NCBI RefSeq assembly: GCF_000582785.1
Contig: NZ_HG931175.1
Coordinates: forward strand, 587,791 to 651,790
Direction of reading: 5' to 3'
Origin: Candidatus Blastococcus massiliensis AP3
GTDB lineage: Bacteria; Actinomycetota; Actinomycetes; Mycobacteriales; Geodermatophilaceae
DNA: 64,000 nt
The notes under the pieces are model-generated. The model had not been told where the DNA came from. It saw only the letters and a list, made by a program, of their open reading frames with translations, and ran no database searches. A program made the position numbers and the translations under genes. Below are positions 18,846 to 30,438 of the stretch, piece after piece; the first letter of the stretch is position 1, and each line of letters starts with the position of its first letter.

Positions 18846-20999
18846 ATGAACCCGCCCGGGGCGCCGTGGGTGCCGACCTGTCCCGTCTGCGGGCGCCCGG
18901 TGGGCGACCTCGGGCGCGGGCCGTGCCCGTCGTGCGGCCTGCCGGCCGCCGCCCAGGCCGGGTTGGTGATCGCGCGCATCGGGGCGACGATCGGCGAGCT
19001 GAACCGCGACCGCGACGCGCTGCTGGCGACGCTCCGGTCCGCCGCTCCCTTCGCCCCGCCCCCGGCCGCTCCCCCGATGACCCCGCGGGCCGCTCCCCTG
19101 GTGGCCCCGCCGGCCGCGGCCTGGTCGCCGCCGCCCCCACCACCACCGACTCCCCCGCCGACTCCGCCGACGTGGGCTCCTCCCGTCTCGGGGGCACCTC
19201 GCCCGGTCCGGCGGCTCAGCCCGCAGCAGGTCCTGCTCGGCCTCGGCGCGATCCTGGTGGTCGCCGCGGGCATCACCTTCGTCGCCGTCGGCTGGACCCG
19301 CTTCGGGATCGTCTTCCAGGCCGGCGCGATGCTCACGGCCACGGCGCTCGCGGCCGGCGTCTCCGCCTGGGTCGCCCGCCGAGGGCTGCGGGCCACCGAG
19401 GAGGCGCTGGCCGCTGCCGCCGCCGCGTTGCTCGCCGTGGACCTGGGCGCCGCTCGGGCCCTGGGCCTGTTCGAGCTGGAGGACGTCGGTCTCCGGCCCT
19501 GGTGGGCGATCTCCTGCGCGGTCGTCGTCGCGGTGTCGCTGGGCCTGGGCCGCCTGACGCGCAGCACCGCCACCTGGCCCCTGACCGCACTGCTCGCCGC
19601 TCAGCCGCTGCCCTTCCTGCTCCTCTCCGGCGAGCTGCTGACGGGGCCGGCGGGTGTCGCCGTCGCCCTCGGCCTCGCAGCCGCCGACGTCGTCGCCGCC
19701 CGCCGCCTGCGGCCGGGACTGCGCCCGGTCGCGGCCGTGCTGGCCGGCATCTTCGCGACCGTCGGCGTCCTCGGCGGCATGGGCACCGCATGGGGCGGGA
19801 GCGACGGCGACTCGTGGACGGCGACCGGACTGCTCGTCCTTGCCGGCGCCGGCGCCCTGGTGCTGGACCGGTGGACGCGGCAGACCGCCACGTCGCGCCG
19901 TTCCGCAGCCGCGGTGTCCGGGGCGGTCGGGGCTGTGGTGGGCATCGCGCTGGCGGGCTCCCTGCAGACCCTCGGGGCCGACGGATCGTGGGTCGCCATC
20001 GGTCTCGGTCTGGCCGCGCTCACCGCGGCGGTCCTCCTCGCCGACCGGGCGGCCCCGACGGCTGCACTGGTGACCGCGGGCAGCGCGCTGACCCTCCTGC
20101 ACGTCGCCCTCCTCGCGGACAGGGAACGGTTCGGCGAACTGGCCGTCGTCGCCCTGGCCGCGACGGTGCCCGCTGCCCTGGCCGCGCTGCGACTGAGCGC
20201 CCTGCGAGCCGCCGCGACCGCTGCCGCGCTGCTCGCCCCGGTGATCGCCGTCCTCCTGGCCCGCGCCGATGACGTGCTGACCCGGCCGGTGGCGGGCCTG
20301 CTCCTGGCACTGCTGGGCGCGACCGCGTTCGCCGTGGCGGCGCTGCGCGCCGGCCGGCCCGAGGAGTGGACGGCGGCCGCCTGCGGGCCGGTCGCCGGGC
20401 TGGCCGCGGCAGTCACGAGCGGAGCCGTGGGCGCCTGGGGTCAGACGGCGGTGCAGCTCGGCGTCGTCGGTGCCGCCGCCGGGGCGTACGCGATCGTGGC
20501 GTCCCGCCGCTGGGTGGGCGTCGTGGCCGTCGCCGACCTCGTGCTGGCGACCTGGATCGCCGTCGGGGGCGCGGGGATCGAGACGCCCGAGGCCTACACG
20601 CTGCCGGCCGCGGCCGGGCTGCTGGTGGTCGCGCTGCCCGCGCTCCGGTCCGGCGCCCCGTCCTGGGCGGCCGAGGGCGCCGCCGTGGGGGTGGCCCTCG
20701 TGCCATCCGCCCTGGTGGTGGTCGCGGCGCCGACCGGGCTCCGGCTGGTCCTCGTCGTCGCCGCGGCCGTCCTGCTCACCGTCGCCGGCACCCTGCGGCA
20801 CCGGCAGGCGCCGTTCGTGGTCGGCGCCGGGGTCCTGCTCGTCGTCGCGATCGGCCGGCTCGGCCCGTATGCGCCCGTCCTCCCCCGCTGGGTCACCCTG
20901 GGCGCCGCCGGACTGCTGCTGCTGGTCGTGGGTGCGACCTACGAGCGGCGGCGGCAGCAGGCCCGCGAGGCGGTGGCCTGGGTGGCGCAGATGCGCTGA
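18846..20999 (+). CDS. SCO7613-like polytopic membrane protein with N-terminal zinc ribbon
   Basis: This 717-residue protein of unknown function begins with a zinc ribbon, CPVC at 12-15 and CPSC at 27-30. A short helix (LNRDRDALLATLRSA) and a Pro-rich linker (about 75-120) follow, then roughly 500 residues of Ala/Leu/Val-rich membrane helices to the end, well over fifteen. This matches actinobacterial proteins named for the SCO7613 C-terminal domain. The ATG at 18846 follows about 130 nt of noncoding DNA. The next gene encodes a second, ribbon-less protein of similar build; they may be paralogues or partners. Confidence 0.85.
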   Translation: MNPPGAPWVPTCPVCGRPVGDLGRGPCPSCGLPAAAQAGLVIARIGATIGELNRDRDALLATLRSAAPFAPPPAAPPMTPRAAPLVAPPAAAWSPPPPPPPTPPPTPPTWAPPVSGAPRPVRRLSPQQVLLGLGAILVVAAGITFVAVGWTRFGIVFQAGAMLTATALAAGVSAWVARRGLRATEEALAAAAAALLAVDLGAARALGLFELEDVGLRPWWAISCAVVVAVSLGLGRLTRSTATWPLTALLAAQPLPFLLLSGELLTGPAGVAVALGLAAADVVAARRLRPGLRPVAAVLAGIFATVGVLGGMGTAWGGSDGDSWTATGLLVLAGAGALVLDRWTRQTATSRRSAAAVSGAVGAVVGIALAGSLQTLGADGSWVAIGLGLAALTAAVLLADRAAPTAALVTAGSALTLLHVALLADRERFGELAVVALAATVPAALAALRLSALRAAATAAALLAPVIAVLLARADDVLTRPVAGLLLALLGATAFAVAALRAGRPEEWTAAACGPVAGLAAAVTSGAVGAWGQTAVQLGVVGAAAGAYAIVASRRWVGVVAVADLVLATWIAVGGAGIETPEAYTLPAAAGLLVVALPALRSGAPSWAAEGAAVGVALVPSALVVVAAPTGLRLVLVVAAAVLLTVAGTLRHRQAPFVVGAGVLLVVAIGRLGPYAPVLPRWVTLGAAGLLLLVVGATYERRRQQAREAVAWVAQMR

Positions 21000-21075
21000 C
21001 CCCGGGTTGACCCGGGTCCGCGCGGGCATCCCCGCCCTACGGTGAGGGGCGCACAGGGGAAGGGGGGCGGCGGTC

Positions 21076-22851
21076 ATGGTGATCCCCGGGCGGACCCGCC
21101 CGCCACAGGTGCTGCTGGTCGTCGGCGCCGTCCTGCTGGTGTGTGCCGGGGCCGCGCTGACGTCCGCGTACGACGGCGCGCCGGCGAGGACCGCCGTCCT
21201 CGCCCTCGCCGTCGCGGCGGCGGTCCTGTCGGTGCGCGCCGACCGTGCGCAGCTGCGCAGCTCGGCCGAGACGTTCGCCGCCAGCGCGGCCGGGCTCGGG
21301 CTGGTCGGCAGCGACGTGGCCGGAGCCCCGGCCGACGGCGACCCGCTGCTCGCCCTGGGCCTGGCCGGCGCGTTCCTCGTCCTCCGTCGGGTCTCCCCCT
21401 CCCCCGCCGCGTGGCCGCTCGCCGCCTGGGTCGCCGTCCAGGTGGCGGCCCTCCGCTGGCTGGGCGCCGTCCCGGATGCCCTGCACGTCGAGCTGTTCCT
21501 GACGGTCTCGGTCGTCGGGCTCGCGACGGCGCTGTTCGGCCGGCCGCTGGTGGCCCGGCTGACCATGGCGACGACCGCGCCGTGGTGGGCCGCCGGCGTG
21601 CTGGGTGGGGTGACGGAGGCCTGGACCGCCGGGCCCGCGGAGCGCTGGCTGGCCGCGTTCCTGATGACCGCCGCCGCGGCCGGGCTGCTGGTGGCGCGTC
21701 TCCGCACACCGCTGGACGTGCTGCTGGGCCCGCCACGGCTCGTCCCGGCGGTCGCGGGCGCGGTGTCCGGTGCCGCCGTCGCCGGGGCCAGCTCCGCCGG
21801 CGGGCCGGTGACCGTGGCCGTGGCCGGGTTCGCGGGCGTGCTGGGAGCCACCCTCGCCGCCGGCGGGCTGTCGGGATGGCGGCGAGGCCTCTTCCTGCCG
21901 GTGGCCCTCAGCGGCGGCGTCCTGCTCGCCGTCCTCTCCGTCGGCCGGCTGCTCCTCGGCCGGCACTGGTCGGAGCTGGCGCTCCTGCTGCTGCTCACCG
22001 CCGCGCCGACGGTCTGGGTCGCGGCCTTGCGCCGTGCCGACCGTCCGGTCGCGGCACCGACCGCGGTCGGCTGCCTGGGTGGTGCGGCGCTGCTCGGTCT
22101 GCCCGACGGCTGGGCCGCACCGGCCGAGGTCGCGGTCCTGCTGAGCGCTCTCTACGGCGCCGCCCTGCTGATGGCCGCCGCTCTCGACCGCGACTCCCGG
22201 CGGGCGACCTCGGTGGCGGGCGCCGCCTGCGCCGCGGCGGCCGTGACCTTGCTGGGGGTGCACGGGGACCACGGGATGCTCGCCGCGCACCTGGCGGCGC
22301 ACGCGGTCGTGACTCTCACCTGGGCGTGGTGGACCGGCCGCGCAGGTTCCGATGCGGACGAGGACACCGACTCGGCCGCTGCCTGGCGGGTCGGCGCGAC
22401 CCAGGTGGTGCTCGCCGGATGGCTGGCAGCGGCGCTCGCCGGGCTCGGTGCCGTGGAGGCGTACACGGTGCCGGCGGCGCTGGGGCTGCTCCTCGCCGCG
22501 GGACGGGGGCTGGTGCGCGACCCGTCGCGTCAGGCATGGGGTCCCGGGCTGGTGGTGGCCGCGGTGCCCTCGACGGTCCTGGCGGTGACCGCGCCGGACG
22601 CCCTGCGCGCGGTGCTCGTGCTGGCGCTCGCCGCGGTCGCGATGCTGGCCGGTGCCCGGGCGGGCGTGCGTGCGCCGCTCACGATCGGGGCGGCGACGGC
22701 GGTGGCGCTGGCGCTGGGCCTGGCGGTGCGGGCGCTCCCCTGGCCGGTGGGCACGGCACTCGTCGTCGGCGTCGCGCTGCTGCTCGTCGGCATGCGGCGG
22801 GAGGGCCGGCCGATCGCCGGCTTCGCCGCCCGACTGGCCGACCTGCGATGA
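21076..22851 (+). CDS. Polytopic membrane protein (SCO7613-like, no zinc ribbon)
   Basis: This 591-residue protein is nearly all hydrophobic, with many helices from residue about 10 (VLLVVGAVLLVCAGAALTSA) to the end (GTALVVGVALLLVGMRREGRPIAGFAARLADLR). Helix spacing and terminal sequence resemble the upstream 717-residue protein, pointing to an old duplication that lost the zinc-ribbon head. The ATG at 21076 follows a GGGGAAGGGG ribosome site. Its stop overlaps the ATG of the GNAT gene (ATGA). Function is unknown. Confidence 0.85.
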   Translation: MVIPGRTRPPQVLLVVGAVLLVCAGAALTSAYDGAPARTAVLALAVAAAVLSVRADRAQLRSSAETFAASAAGLGLVGSDVAGAPADGDPLLALGLAGAFLVLRRVSPSPAAWPLAAWVAVQVAALRWLGAVPDALHVELFLTVSVVGLATALFGRPLVARLTMATTAPWWAAGVLGGVTEAWTAGPAERWLAAFLMTAAAAGLLVARLRTPLDVLLGPPRLVPAVAGAVSGAAVAGASSAGGPVTVAVAGFAGVLGATLAAGGLSGWRRGLFLPVALSGGVLLAVLSVGRLLLGRHWSELALLLLLTAAPTVWVAALRRADRPVAAPTAVGCLGGAALLGLPDGWAAPAEVAVLLSALYGAALLMAAALDRDSRRATSVAGAACAAAAVTLLGVHGDHGMLAAHLAAHAVVTLTWAWWTGRAGSDADEDTDSAAAWRVGATQVVLAGWLAAALAGLGAVEAYTVPAALGLLLAAGRGLVRDPSRQAWGPGLVVAAVPSTVLAVTAPDALRAVLVLALAAVAMLAGARAGVRAPLTIGAATAVALALGLAVRALPWPVGTALVVGVALLLVGMRREGRPIAGFAARLADLR

Positions 22852-23404
22852 GCGCCCCCGAGCCGTTCGCTCCGGTCGACCTCCCCCACGTCCTGGCCAT
22901 CTACGAGGAGGCGTTCCCGGCGAACGAGCGGGTGCCCGCCGCCGTCCTCGCCGAGGAGTTCGGCCGGAGCCGCAGCTGCCTGGTCCTGCGCTCAGGGGGT
23001 CGCGTCGTCGCGTTCGCCAGCCTCGTCCGGCTGGCACCGGACGCACAGTTCCTGGAGTACCTGGCCGTCCGCAGCGATGCGCGCGGAGGCGGTCACGGCG
23101 CCCGGATGGTGGAGCACCTCGGCGAACGAGGGGCGGGGTCCTGCTCGAGGTCGAGGACCCGGCCGAACCGGAGCTCACGCCCGACGAGGTGCGCGCCCGG
23201 GAGCGACGGATCGCCTTCTACGCGGCGCACGGCGCCGTCCCCGCCCCGTTCGGGATCAGCTACCGCCCGCCGTCCTTCGACGGCTCCCCGCCGCCGCGGC
23301 TACTGCTGTACGCCCTCGGCGCCCCGGACCGGTGGACGCTCGGCGACGTGCTCCACCGGCTCGCCACCGCCACGGAGGTCACCTACGCCACCGCGGCGGA
23401 CTGA
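22848..23404 (+). pseudogene. GNAT-family N-acetyltransferase gene with a frameshift
   Basis: The reading frame from ATG 22848 encodes FAPVDLPHVLAIYEEAFP and continues to VAFASLVRLAP, FLEYLAVRSDARGGGHG and ARMVEHL, the acetyl-CoA-binding core. Near 23130, in a G-rich run, the coherent protein switches to another frame: GGVLLEVEDPAEPELTPDEV, then RRIAFYAAHGAVPAPFG, ending ATAAD at TGA 23402-23404. The change equals a 1-bp loss. Both halves make sense as one GNAT enzyme of about 185 residues. It is either a true frameshift mutation or a sequencing error in GGGGCGGGG. It is coupled to the membrane-protein gene by ATGA. Confidence 0.75.
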
Positions 23405-23441
23405 CCGGAACCGCCGAGGTGACGTGCTGGAACGGCCTCGG

Positions 23442-23490
23442 CCCCTTGCCGGGTCCCAACGCGAGCCTGCGAGCGGTGGGGGGCAAGGGG
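23442..23490 (-). repeat. Dispersed hairpin element, copy C
   Basis: In gene orientation, arm CCCCTTGC(C) pairs with (G)GCAAGGGG around a loop containing CGCTCGCAGGCTCGCG. It begins 6 nt (GAAACT) after the sufT stop codon at 23497-23499. It lies between the converging GNAT and sufT genes. For transcripts from the GNAT side the hairpin is followed by AGTTTCT, a weak T-rich tail. Confidence 0.75.
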
Positions 23491-23496
23491 AGTTTC

Positions 23497-23907
23497 TCAG
23501 ACGCGGAAGCCGAGGGCGCGCAGCTGCTCGCGGCCGTCGTCGGTGATCTTGTCCGGGCCCCACGGCGGCATCCAGACCCAGTTGATCCGGATGTCGTCGA
23601 CGAGGCCGGGGCCGGGGCCGCCGGTCAGGGCCTGACGGGCCTGGTCCTCGATGACGTCGGTCAGCGGGCAGGCCGCCGAGGTCAGCGTCATGTCGATGAT
23701 CGCGACGTTGCTGTCGTCGTCGACGTCGAGGCCGTAGACCAGGCCGAGGTCGACGACGTTGACGCCGAGCTCCGGGTCGACGACGTCGCGCATGGCCTCT
23801 TCGAGGTCCTCGAGGAGCGCGGTCTTGTAGGCCGGCAGGTCGCCAGGCGCTCCGTCGGTCGCGGGCGTCGCGTTCGAGGTGTCGGCGTTCTCGGTGATCT
23901 CGCTCAT
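23497..23907 (-). CDS. sufT: SufT-like DUF59/MIP18 Fe-S assembly factor
   Basis: This 136-residue protein of the MIP18/PaaD/SufT family helps mature Fe-S proteins. After a variable N-terminus (about 30 residues) come LEEAMRDVVDPELGVNVVDLGLVYGL, IIDMTLTSAACPLTDVI with the conserved Cys, and INWVWMPPWGPDKITDDGREQL. The ATG at 23907 has GGAGG 6 nt upstream and overlaps the sufU stop (ATGA). It is the last gene of the suf operon and is followed at once by repeat element C. Confidence 0.93.
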   Translation of the reverse strand: MSEITENADTSNATPATDGAPGDLPAYKTALLEDLEEAMRDVVDPELGVNVVDLGLVYGLDVDDDSNVAIIDMTLTSAACPLTDVIEDQARQALTGGPGPGLVDDIRINWVWMPPWGPDKITDDGREQLRALGFRV

Positions 23908-24374
23908 GCGGTGCCTCCGGTCTGGGGTGTGGTGGACAGTGCCCGGGCGGAGGCGTCCTTCAACGCCATCCAGCTCATCAGGGCGCACTTGATCCGCGCG
24001 GGGTACTTGGACACGCCGGCGAACGCGACGGCGTCCTCCAGCTCGTCCTCGAGCTTCTCGGCCACGGCGGGGTCACCCTTGGCCTGCATCAGGGTCACGA
24101 AGTGCTCGCCGGTCTCGAGCGCCTGCGGCACGGTCTTGCCGATGACCAGGTCGTACATCGCCGAGATGGAGGCCTGGCTGATCGAGCAGCCCATCCCCTC
24201 GTAGGAGACGTCCGCGATCGTGTCGCCCTGGACGTGCAGCCGCAGGGTCACCTCGTCACCGCACGTTGGGTTGACGTGGTGCACCTCGGCCTCGAACGGC
24301 TCGCGCAGGCCGCGGCCGTGGGGGTTCTTGTAGTGGTCCAGGATGATCTCCTGGTACATCGACTCGAGCTGCAT
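23904..24374 (-). CDS. sufU: SufU, zinc-dependent sulfurtransferase/scaffold
   Basis: This 156-residue NifU/IscU-like protein receives sulfur from SufS. Zn/Fe-S ligands are visible at Cys38 (NPTCGDEV), Asp40, Cys63 (GMGCSISQAS) and Cys130 (RIKCALMSW). The 18-20-residue insert between the second and third Cys regions fits the Gram-positive SufU type. ATG 24374 is chosen because MYQEIILDHYKNPHGRG is the conserved N-terminus; upstream sequence in frame only mirrors sufS. It lies 10 nt after sufS and overlaps sufT. Confidence 0.95.
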   Translation of the reverse strand: MQLESMYQEIILDHYKNPHGRGLREPFEAEVHHVNPTCGDEVTLRLHVQGDTIADVSYEGMGCSISQASISAMYDLVIGKTVPQALETGEHFVTLMQAKGDPAVAEKLEDELEDAVAFAGVSKYPARIKCALMSWMALKDASARALSTTPQTGGTA

Positions 24375-24384
24375 CAGACGGACC

Positions 24385-26477
<2,093 letters not shown>

Positions 26478-26491
26478 TTCGCTTCTCTCTT

Positions 26492-26860
26492 TCACTCGCC
26501 GGCCGCGCCGGAAGGCTGGATGACGCTCGTCGCTGCGTTCACTTCGGTGTCGACGAGCACGTCCTCCCCTTCCACGCGGACCGGGTAGACGTCGACCGGC
26601 TCGGTGGCCGGCAGGTTGGTGGGCTCGCCGGTGCGCAGGTCGAAGCACGACCCGTGCAGCCAGCACTCGATGGTGGGGGCGCCGTGGAACGTCTCGACGT
26701 CGCCCTCGGTCAGCGGGACGTCGGCGTGCGAGCACTTGTCCTCGAGGGCGTAGACCTCGCCCTCGAAGCGGACGACCGCCACGTCGATGTCGGCGAGCTC
26801 CACCCGCAGGGACCCGTTCTCGGGGACCTCGGAGAGCGCGCAGACCCGCTCGAACGCCAT
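26492..26860 (-). CDS. Rieske-type [2Fe-2S] ferredoxin in the suf operon
   Basis: This 122-residue soluble protein is of the non-haem dioxygenase ferredoxin type. The cluster ligands are CSHADVPL (Cys-x-His) and CWLHGSCFD (Cys-x-x-His). It starts at ATG 26860 and has no membrane segment. Its place between sufD and sufC is conserved in many Actinobacteria as far as I know. It may donate electrons in Fe-S assembly, but that role is inferred from context. Confidence 0.93.
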   Translation of the reverse strand: MAFERVCALSEVPENGSLRVELADIDVAVVRFEGEVYALEDKCSHADVPLTEGDVETFHGAPTIECWLHGSCFDLRTGEPTNLPATEPVDVYPVRVEGEDVLVDTEVNAATSVIQPSGAAGE

Positions 26861-26863
26861 GGC

Positions 26864-28186
26864 TCAGGCCACCTCGACCGGCTGCTCGTCGAGGTCGGGC
26901 AGCGCGCCCAGGCGGGTCTCGATGATCCCCATGAGCCGGTCCTGCAGGGCGTCGATCCCGATGTGCTGGACGACGTCGGCGAAGAAGCCGCGCACGACCA
27001 GGCGGCGGGCGGTCTCGGCGTCGATGCCGCGCGAGCACAGGTAGAACAGCTGCTCGTCGTCGAACCGGCCGGTGGCGCTGGCGTGGCCGGCGCCGACGAT
27101 CTCGCCGGTCTCGATCTCGAGGTTGGGCACCGAGTCGGCGCGGGCGCCGTCGGTGAGCACCAGGTTGCGGTTCAGCTCGTAGGTCTCGGTGCCTGTCGCG
27201 GCCGGGCGGATGCGGACGTCGCCGATCCAGACCGTGCGTGCGCCCTCGCCCTGCAGCGCGCCCTTGTAGAGCACGTTGCTGGTGCAGTTCGGGACGGCGT
27301 GGTCGACCCAGAGCCGGTGCTCCTGGTGCTGCGTCTCGTCGGAGAAGTAGACGCCGAACAGCTCCGCGGAGCCGCCGGGGCCGGCGTACTGCACGTTGCT
27401 GACCAGGCGGACGAGGTCGCCGCCGAGGGTGACCACGACCTGCTTGAAGGTCGCGTCCCGGCCGACGACGGCGTCGTACTGACCGCCGTGCACGGCACCG
27501 GGGGCCCAGTCCTGCACGGAGACGAGCGTGACCTGAGCGCCGTCGCCGGCGATCACGGCGACGCCGCCGGCGTACTTCGCCAGGCCGGTGTGGTCGAGCA
27601 CGACCGTCGCCTTGGCGAACGCGCCGACCTCGACGACCAGCTGGCCCCAGACGACTGCGTCATCAGGGCTGTCGCCGCCGGTGCCGGCCAGGCCGAGGGT
27701 GACGGGCCGGTCGAGCTGGGCCTCCTTCGCCACGCGGACGACGGCGGCACCGCCGCTGCGCTGGCGGGCGAGCGCGGCCAACCGGTCGACCGGCTCGGGC
27801 AGGCCCTTGAGCAGCGGGTCGCCGGCCTCGACGCTGGTCAGCTCGACACCCTCGGGGAGGTCGGTCGTCCAGGTGAGGTGCGCCTCCGACGGGGCGCCGT
27901 CCAGGAGCGGCTTGATCCGCTTCATGGGCGTGAAGCGCCACGTCTCCTCACGACCCGTGGGGACGCCGAAGGCGTCCGGGTCGGTGGAGGTGAAGCGCTC
28001 CGCCGGCGATCCGGTCGGGGCAGGGCCCCCGTGCGAGTGCGCACCCGGAGCGGCCTGACCGGCGCTCCCGGTGCCCGCGGCCGGGGTCGTGGGCGGACCG
28101 GCCTGGGCGCCCACGCCGTCGGCGAAGAGCTCGCCGGCCAGCGTGGACGACTCCGTGGTGAGACCAGTCGTGTTCGAGTCGGTCAT
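26864..28186 (-). CDS. sufD: Fe-S assembly protein SufD
   Basis: This 440-residue beta-helix scaffold protein partners SufB in the SufBC2D complex. After a variable Gly/Ala/Pro-rich N-terminus (about residues 15-60) come GREETWRFTPMKRIKPLL, the core repeats, and the C-terminal TGRFDDEQLFYLCSRGID and RLVVRGFF typical of SufB/SufD. The ATG at 28186 overlaps the sufB TGA by 1 nt (TGATG). It ends 3 nt before the Rieske ATG. Confidence 0.96.
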   Translation of the reverse strand: MTDSNTTGLTTESSTLAGELFADGVGAQAGPPTTPAAGTGSAGQAAPGAHSHGGPAPTGSPAERFTSTDPDAFGVPTGREETWRFTPMKRIKPLLDGAPSEAHLTWTTDLPEGVELTSVEAGDPLLKGLPEPVDRLAALARQRSGGAAVVRVAKEAQLDRPVTLGLAGTGGDSPDDAVVWGQLVVEVGAFAKATVVLDHTGLAKYAGGVAVIAGDGAQVTLVSVQDWAPGAVHGGQYDAVVGRDATFKQVVVTLGGDLVRLVSNVQYAGPGGSAELFGVYFSDETQHQEHRLWVDHAVPNCTSNVLYKGALQGEGARTVWIGDVRIRPAATGTETYELNRNLVLTDGARADSVPNLEIETGEIVGAGHASATGRFDDEQLFYLCSRGIDAETARRLVVRGFFADVVQHIGIDALQDRLMGIIETRLGALPDLDEQPVEVA

Positions 28187-29622
28187 CAGCCGACGGCACC
28201 TTCCATCTGCAGTTCGATGAGCCGGTTGAGCTCGAGGGCGTACTCCATGGGCAGCTCGCGGGCGATCGGCTCGACGAACCCGCGCACGACCATGGCCATC
28301 GCCTCGTCCTCGGACAGACCACGGCTCATCAGGTAGAACAGCTGGTCGTCGCTGACGCGGGAGACCGTCGCCTCGTGACCCATGGAGACGTCGTCCTCGC
28401 GGACGTCGACGTAGGGGTAGGTGTCCGACCGGCTGATCGTGTCGACGAGCAGGGCGTCGCACTTGACCGTGGACTTCGAGCCGTAGGCGCCCTCGTCGAC
28501 CTGGACCAGGCCGCGGTAGGACGTGCGGCCACCACCGCGGGCCACCGACTTCGACACGATGGTCGAGGAGGTGTGCGGCGCGGCGTGCACCATCTTGGCG
28601 CCGGCGTCCTGGTGCTGGCCCTCGCCCGCGAAGGCGATCGAGAGCACCTCGCCCTTGGCGTGCTCGCCGGTCATCCAGACCGCCGGGTACTTCATCGTCA
28701 CCTTGGAGCCGAGGTTGCCGTCGACCCACTCCATGGTCGCGCCCTCGTGGGCCACGGCCCGCTTGGTGACCAGGTTGTAGACGTTGTTCGACCAGTTCTG
28801 GATGGTCGTGTACCGGCAGCGCGCGTTCTTCTTGACGATGATCTCGACGACCGCGGAGTGCAGCGAGTCGCTCTTGTAGATCGGCGCGGTGCAGCCCTCG
28901 ACGTAGTGCACGTAGGCGCCCTCGTCGACGATGATCAGCGTCCGCTCGAACTGGCCCATGTTCTCGGTGTTGATCCGGAAATAGGCCTGCAGCGGGATCT
29001 CGACGTGCACGCCCGGCGGCACGTAGATGAACGAGCCACCCGACCAGACGGCGGTGTTCAGCGCGGCGAACTTGTTGTCGCCGGACGGGATCACCGAGCC
29101 GAAGTACTCCTGGAAGATCTCCGGGTGCTCCTTGAGCGCGGTGTCGGTGTCGAGGAAGAGGACGCCCTGCTCCTCCAGGTCCTCGCGGATCTGGTGGTAG
29201 ACGACCTCGGACTCGTACTGCGCGGCGACGCCGGCGACCAGGCGCTGCTTCTCCGCCTCGGGGATGCCGAGGCGGTCGTAGGTGTTCTTGATGTCCTCCG
29301 GCAGCTCCTCCCACGAGGTGGCCTGCTTCTCGGTGGAGCGCACGAAGTACTTGATGTTCTGGAAGTCGATGCCGGAGAGGTCCGAGCCCCAGTCGGGCAT
29401 CGGCTTGCGGCCGAAGAGCTTCAGCGCCTTGAGGCGGCGCTCGAGCATCCACTCGGGCTCGCTCTTGCGGGCGGAGATGTCGCGGACGACGCTCTCGTCG
29501 ATCCCGCGGCGGGCGGAGGCACCGGCCACGTCGGCGTCGGCCCAGCCGTACTCGTAGCGGCCGAGCGCATCGATCTGCTCGTCCTGCGTCAGCGGCACGG
29601 CGGGCTGCTGGGTGCTGGTCAT
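28186..29622 (-). CDS. sufB: Fe-S assembly scaffold SufB
   Basis: This 478-residue main scaffold is where [4Fe-4S] clusters form. It contains [58 protein letters not shown] and VEGCTAPIY, with the conserved Cys of that last motif. The C-terminus reads [20 protein letters not shown] and VVRGFVEPI. No intein or homing endonuclease is present, unlike mycobacterial SufB. The ATG at 29622 overlaps the sufR stop by 4 nt, so the operon begins with its own regulator. Confidence 0.97.
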   Translation of the reverse strand: MTSTQQPAVPLTQDEQIDALGRYEYGWADADVAGASARRGIDESVVRDISARKSEPEWMLERRLKALKLFGRKPMPDWGSDLSGIDFQNIKYFVRSTEKQATSWEELPEDIKNTYDRLGIPEAEKQRLVAGVAAQYESEVVYHQIREDLEEQGVLFLDTDTALKEHPEIFQEYFGSVIPSGDNKFAALNTAVWSGGSFIYVPPGVHVEIPLQAYFRINTENMGQFERTLIIVDEGAYVHYVEGCTAPIYKSDSLHSAVVEIIVKKNARCRYTTIQNWSNNVYNLVTKRAVAHEGATMEWVDGNLGSKVTMKYPAVWMTGEHAKGEVLSIAFAGEGQHQDAGAKMVHAAPHTSSTIVSKSVARGGGRTSYRGLVQVDEGAYGSKSTVKCDALLVDTISRSDTYPYVDVREDDVSMGHEATVSRVSDDQLFYLMSRGLSEDEAMAMVVRGFVEPIARELPMEYALELNRLIELQMEGAVG

Positions 29623-30437
29623 GCGGGCGTCCTCTCCCGGTGGTTCGTGGGGGTGGTGCTCGTGCTGGTGCGCGCGCCGGCGGGCGCCGCTCGCTCACCT
29701 AGTACAGGGCGCACGGGGGTCGATCTGTTCCCTGTGCGCGGAGATCTCGACTGCAGTGGACCGGGGATGTGGGTGGTGCAGATCCCGTCGCCGTGGGCGA
29801 TGGTCGCCAGCCGCTGCACGTGGGTCCCCACCAGCCGGCCGATCACCGCCGTCTCCGCCTCGCACAGCTGCGGGAACTCGGCGGCGACGTGCGCCACCGG
29901 GCAGTGGTGCTGGCAGAGCTGGCCGCCGCCGGAGATCGCCGAGGCCGTGGCAGCGTAGCCCTCGGCCGTCAGGGCCCCGGCCAGGGCCTGAGCCCGGTCC
30001 ACGGGGCGCCCGCCGGCGGCGCGCACGGCTTCCTCGACGGCGCTGGACGCGCGCACCTCGAGCCCGGCCAGCTGCTGCTCGGCGACGGCGCGGACCGCGT
30101 CGGGTCCGCCGGAGGCCGCGACGTAGCGCAGCGCGGTCAGGGCGAGGTCGTCGTAGGCGTGCGGGAACGAGGACCGGCCGGCGTCGGTGAGGTGGAACCG
30201 GCGGGCCGGGCGTCCGCGGCCACGGTGCGGGTCACGGGTCTGCCGCTCCTCGACGCGGCCGGCGGCGACCAGGGCGTCGAGGTGGCGCCGGACCGCGGCC
30301 GGCGAGACGCCCAGCCGGCCGGCGAGCTCGGTGGCGGTCTGGGGGCCGTGCTCCAGGAGGAGGGCGCTCACGCGGTCGCGGGTCCGCCCGTCGTCGGCCG
30401 GGGCCGACGTGCGGGGAGCTGTCGCGACTGTTTCCAC
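29619..30437 (-). CDS. sufR: SufR-like Fe-S-sensing repressor of the suf operon
   Basis: This 272-residue winged-helix regulator has an HTH at about 28-62 ([24 protein letters not shown]), a basic wing ([12 protein letters not shown]), and a C-terminal sensor. The sensor has Cys175, Cys179, Cys192 and Cys220 ([25 protein letters not shown]), which can bind a cluster. It starts with the GTG at 30437. The last 40 or so residues (Arg/Thr/Pro-rich) look like translated intergenic DNA and are not expected in relatives. A palindrome at 30449-30463 is a likely operator. It should repress suf when clusters are plentiful. Confidence 0.92.
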   Translation of the reverse strand: METVATAPRTSAPADDGRTRDRVSALLLEHGPQTATELAGRLGVSPAAVRRHLDALVAAGRVEERQTRDPHRGRGRPARRFHLTDAGRSSFPHAYDDLALTALRYVAASGGPDAVRAVAEQQLAGLEVRASSAVEEAVRAAGGRPVDRAQALAGALTAEGYAATASAISGGGQLCQHHCPVAHVAAEFPQLCEAETAVIGRLVGTHVQRLATIAHGDGICTTHIPGPLQSRSPRTGNRSTPVRPVLGERAAPAGARTSTSTTPTNHRERTPA

Positions 30438-30438
30438 A

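Noticed and set aside
18492-21998. 1168-codon minus-strand frame opposite the two membrane proteins
   Set aside because: The sequence is Arg/Ala/Pro/Gly low complexity without motifs, whereas the plus strand shows a zinc ribbon and regular membrane helices.
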